From NCBI GenBank assembly GCA_015183035.1, contig JACZZP010000004.1:868001-932000 (forward strand): a stretch of DNA of 64,000 nucleotides, given 5' to 3'. Source of the DNA: Meloidogyne chitwoodi (lineage: Eukaryota > Nematoda > Chromadorea > Rhabditida > Meloidogynidae). Below the pieces are notes generated by a model. That model was not told the DNA's origin and did no database searches. It saw nothing but the letters and a program-made list of their open reading frames with translations. This document shows, piece by piece, positions 63,856 through 64,000 of this stretch. Every line of letters begins with the position of its first letter. Position 1 is the first letter of the stretch. Position numbers and translations under genes: made by a program.

Positions 63856-64000
63856 AATACCCATAAATGTTTTTTTACCCAAAATTTTTTTTAACTTTCC
63901 AAATTTTTAAATACACCACTGTTACTCTTAACATCCCATATACTGCACTACTGAGTAGAGCACGCTTCCACTAGTTTTTAAATAAATATTTATTTTAAAT

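Larger units (their letters stand above)
59690..63999. repeat. Satellite-like region of mixed higher-order repeats
   Basis: Blocks recur at a spacing of roughly 2.7-2.9 kb. CAATCAGTTGAGAGTGACCT occurs at 59694 and 62420; AATGGCAAACATCAAAATTA at about 60352 and 63269. Between the blocks lie hairpin arrays and GTACAA minisatellites. The ORFs found here on both strands are by-products. This could be a subtelomeric or heterochromatic edge, which is inference. Confidence 0.8.

Overview
The window reads as nuclear DNA of a plant-parasitic nematode, most likely a root-knot nematode (Meloidogyne) or a close tylenchid. The evidence is a very AT-rich background, compact genes with 40-60 bp introns and GT..AG borders, nematode-type seven-transmembrane chemoreceptors, small secreted cysteine-rich proteins, and a very dense load of small inverted-repeat transposons. 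The species call is inference. Introns, exon phases and repeat boundaries were read by eye from the sequence.

Layout. 0.9-3.0 kb: chemoreceptor with a MITE in its second intron. 4.0-5.0 kb (minus): cysteine-rich secreted protein. 7.1-7.8 kb: Ly6/three-finger-like secreted protein. 8.5-10 kb: 69 perfect copies of a 15-bp repeat inside an ORF, followed by a Helitron-like hairpin end. 10.4 kb: short secreted cysteine-rich peptide. 11.2-27.0 kb (minus): one 324-codon chemoreceptor gene whose last exon is split by an 11.2-kb Ty3/gypsy-like retrotransposon with nearly identical LTRs, and whose introns carry three hAT elements, a foldback element and another inverted-repeat element. 27.0-31.8 kb: four intronless genes resembling a Maverick/Polinton remnant (penton-like C-terminus, PAZ-domain protein, CxxC protein, start of a protein-primed DNA polymerase). 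32.3-33.7 kb: a duplicated piece of the Ly6 locus split by a hAT element. 36-37.6 kb: third chemoreceptor, apparently with one frameshift. 39.2-43.3 kb: CDR/failed-axon-connections-like GST-fold protein. 43.9-45.5 kb: paralogue of the 4-kb cysteine-rich gene with a second set of 3' exons. 46.3-47.3 kb (minus): tetraspan membrane protein. 47.5-48.8 kb: nested inverted-repeat elements. 49.2 kb: tRNA-Gly(GCC). 49.5-50 kb: immunoglobulin-domain gene whose ORF ends in a broken tRNA-Gly copy. 50.0-51.8 kb (minus): unknown proline-rich protein. 53.9-55.0 kb: hAT element. 55.7-58.7 kb: secreted S28 serine carboxypeptidase. 59.4-64 kb: satellite-like region full of GGGCC-GAA-GGCCC hairpins.

Host genes are mostly surface or secreted products (chemoreceptors, protease, Ly6, cysteine-rich and Ig proteins), consistent with a fast-evolving, host-interaction part of a genome, but no operon or shared pathway is evident. 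The most unusual material is the retrotransposon, whose gag ORF contains an envelope-like, twice membrane-spanning, glycosylatable segment and which carries three retropepsin-like modules in a row, and the Maverick-like cluster that includes an intronless Argonaute-type PAZ domain.
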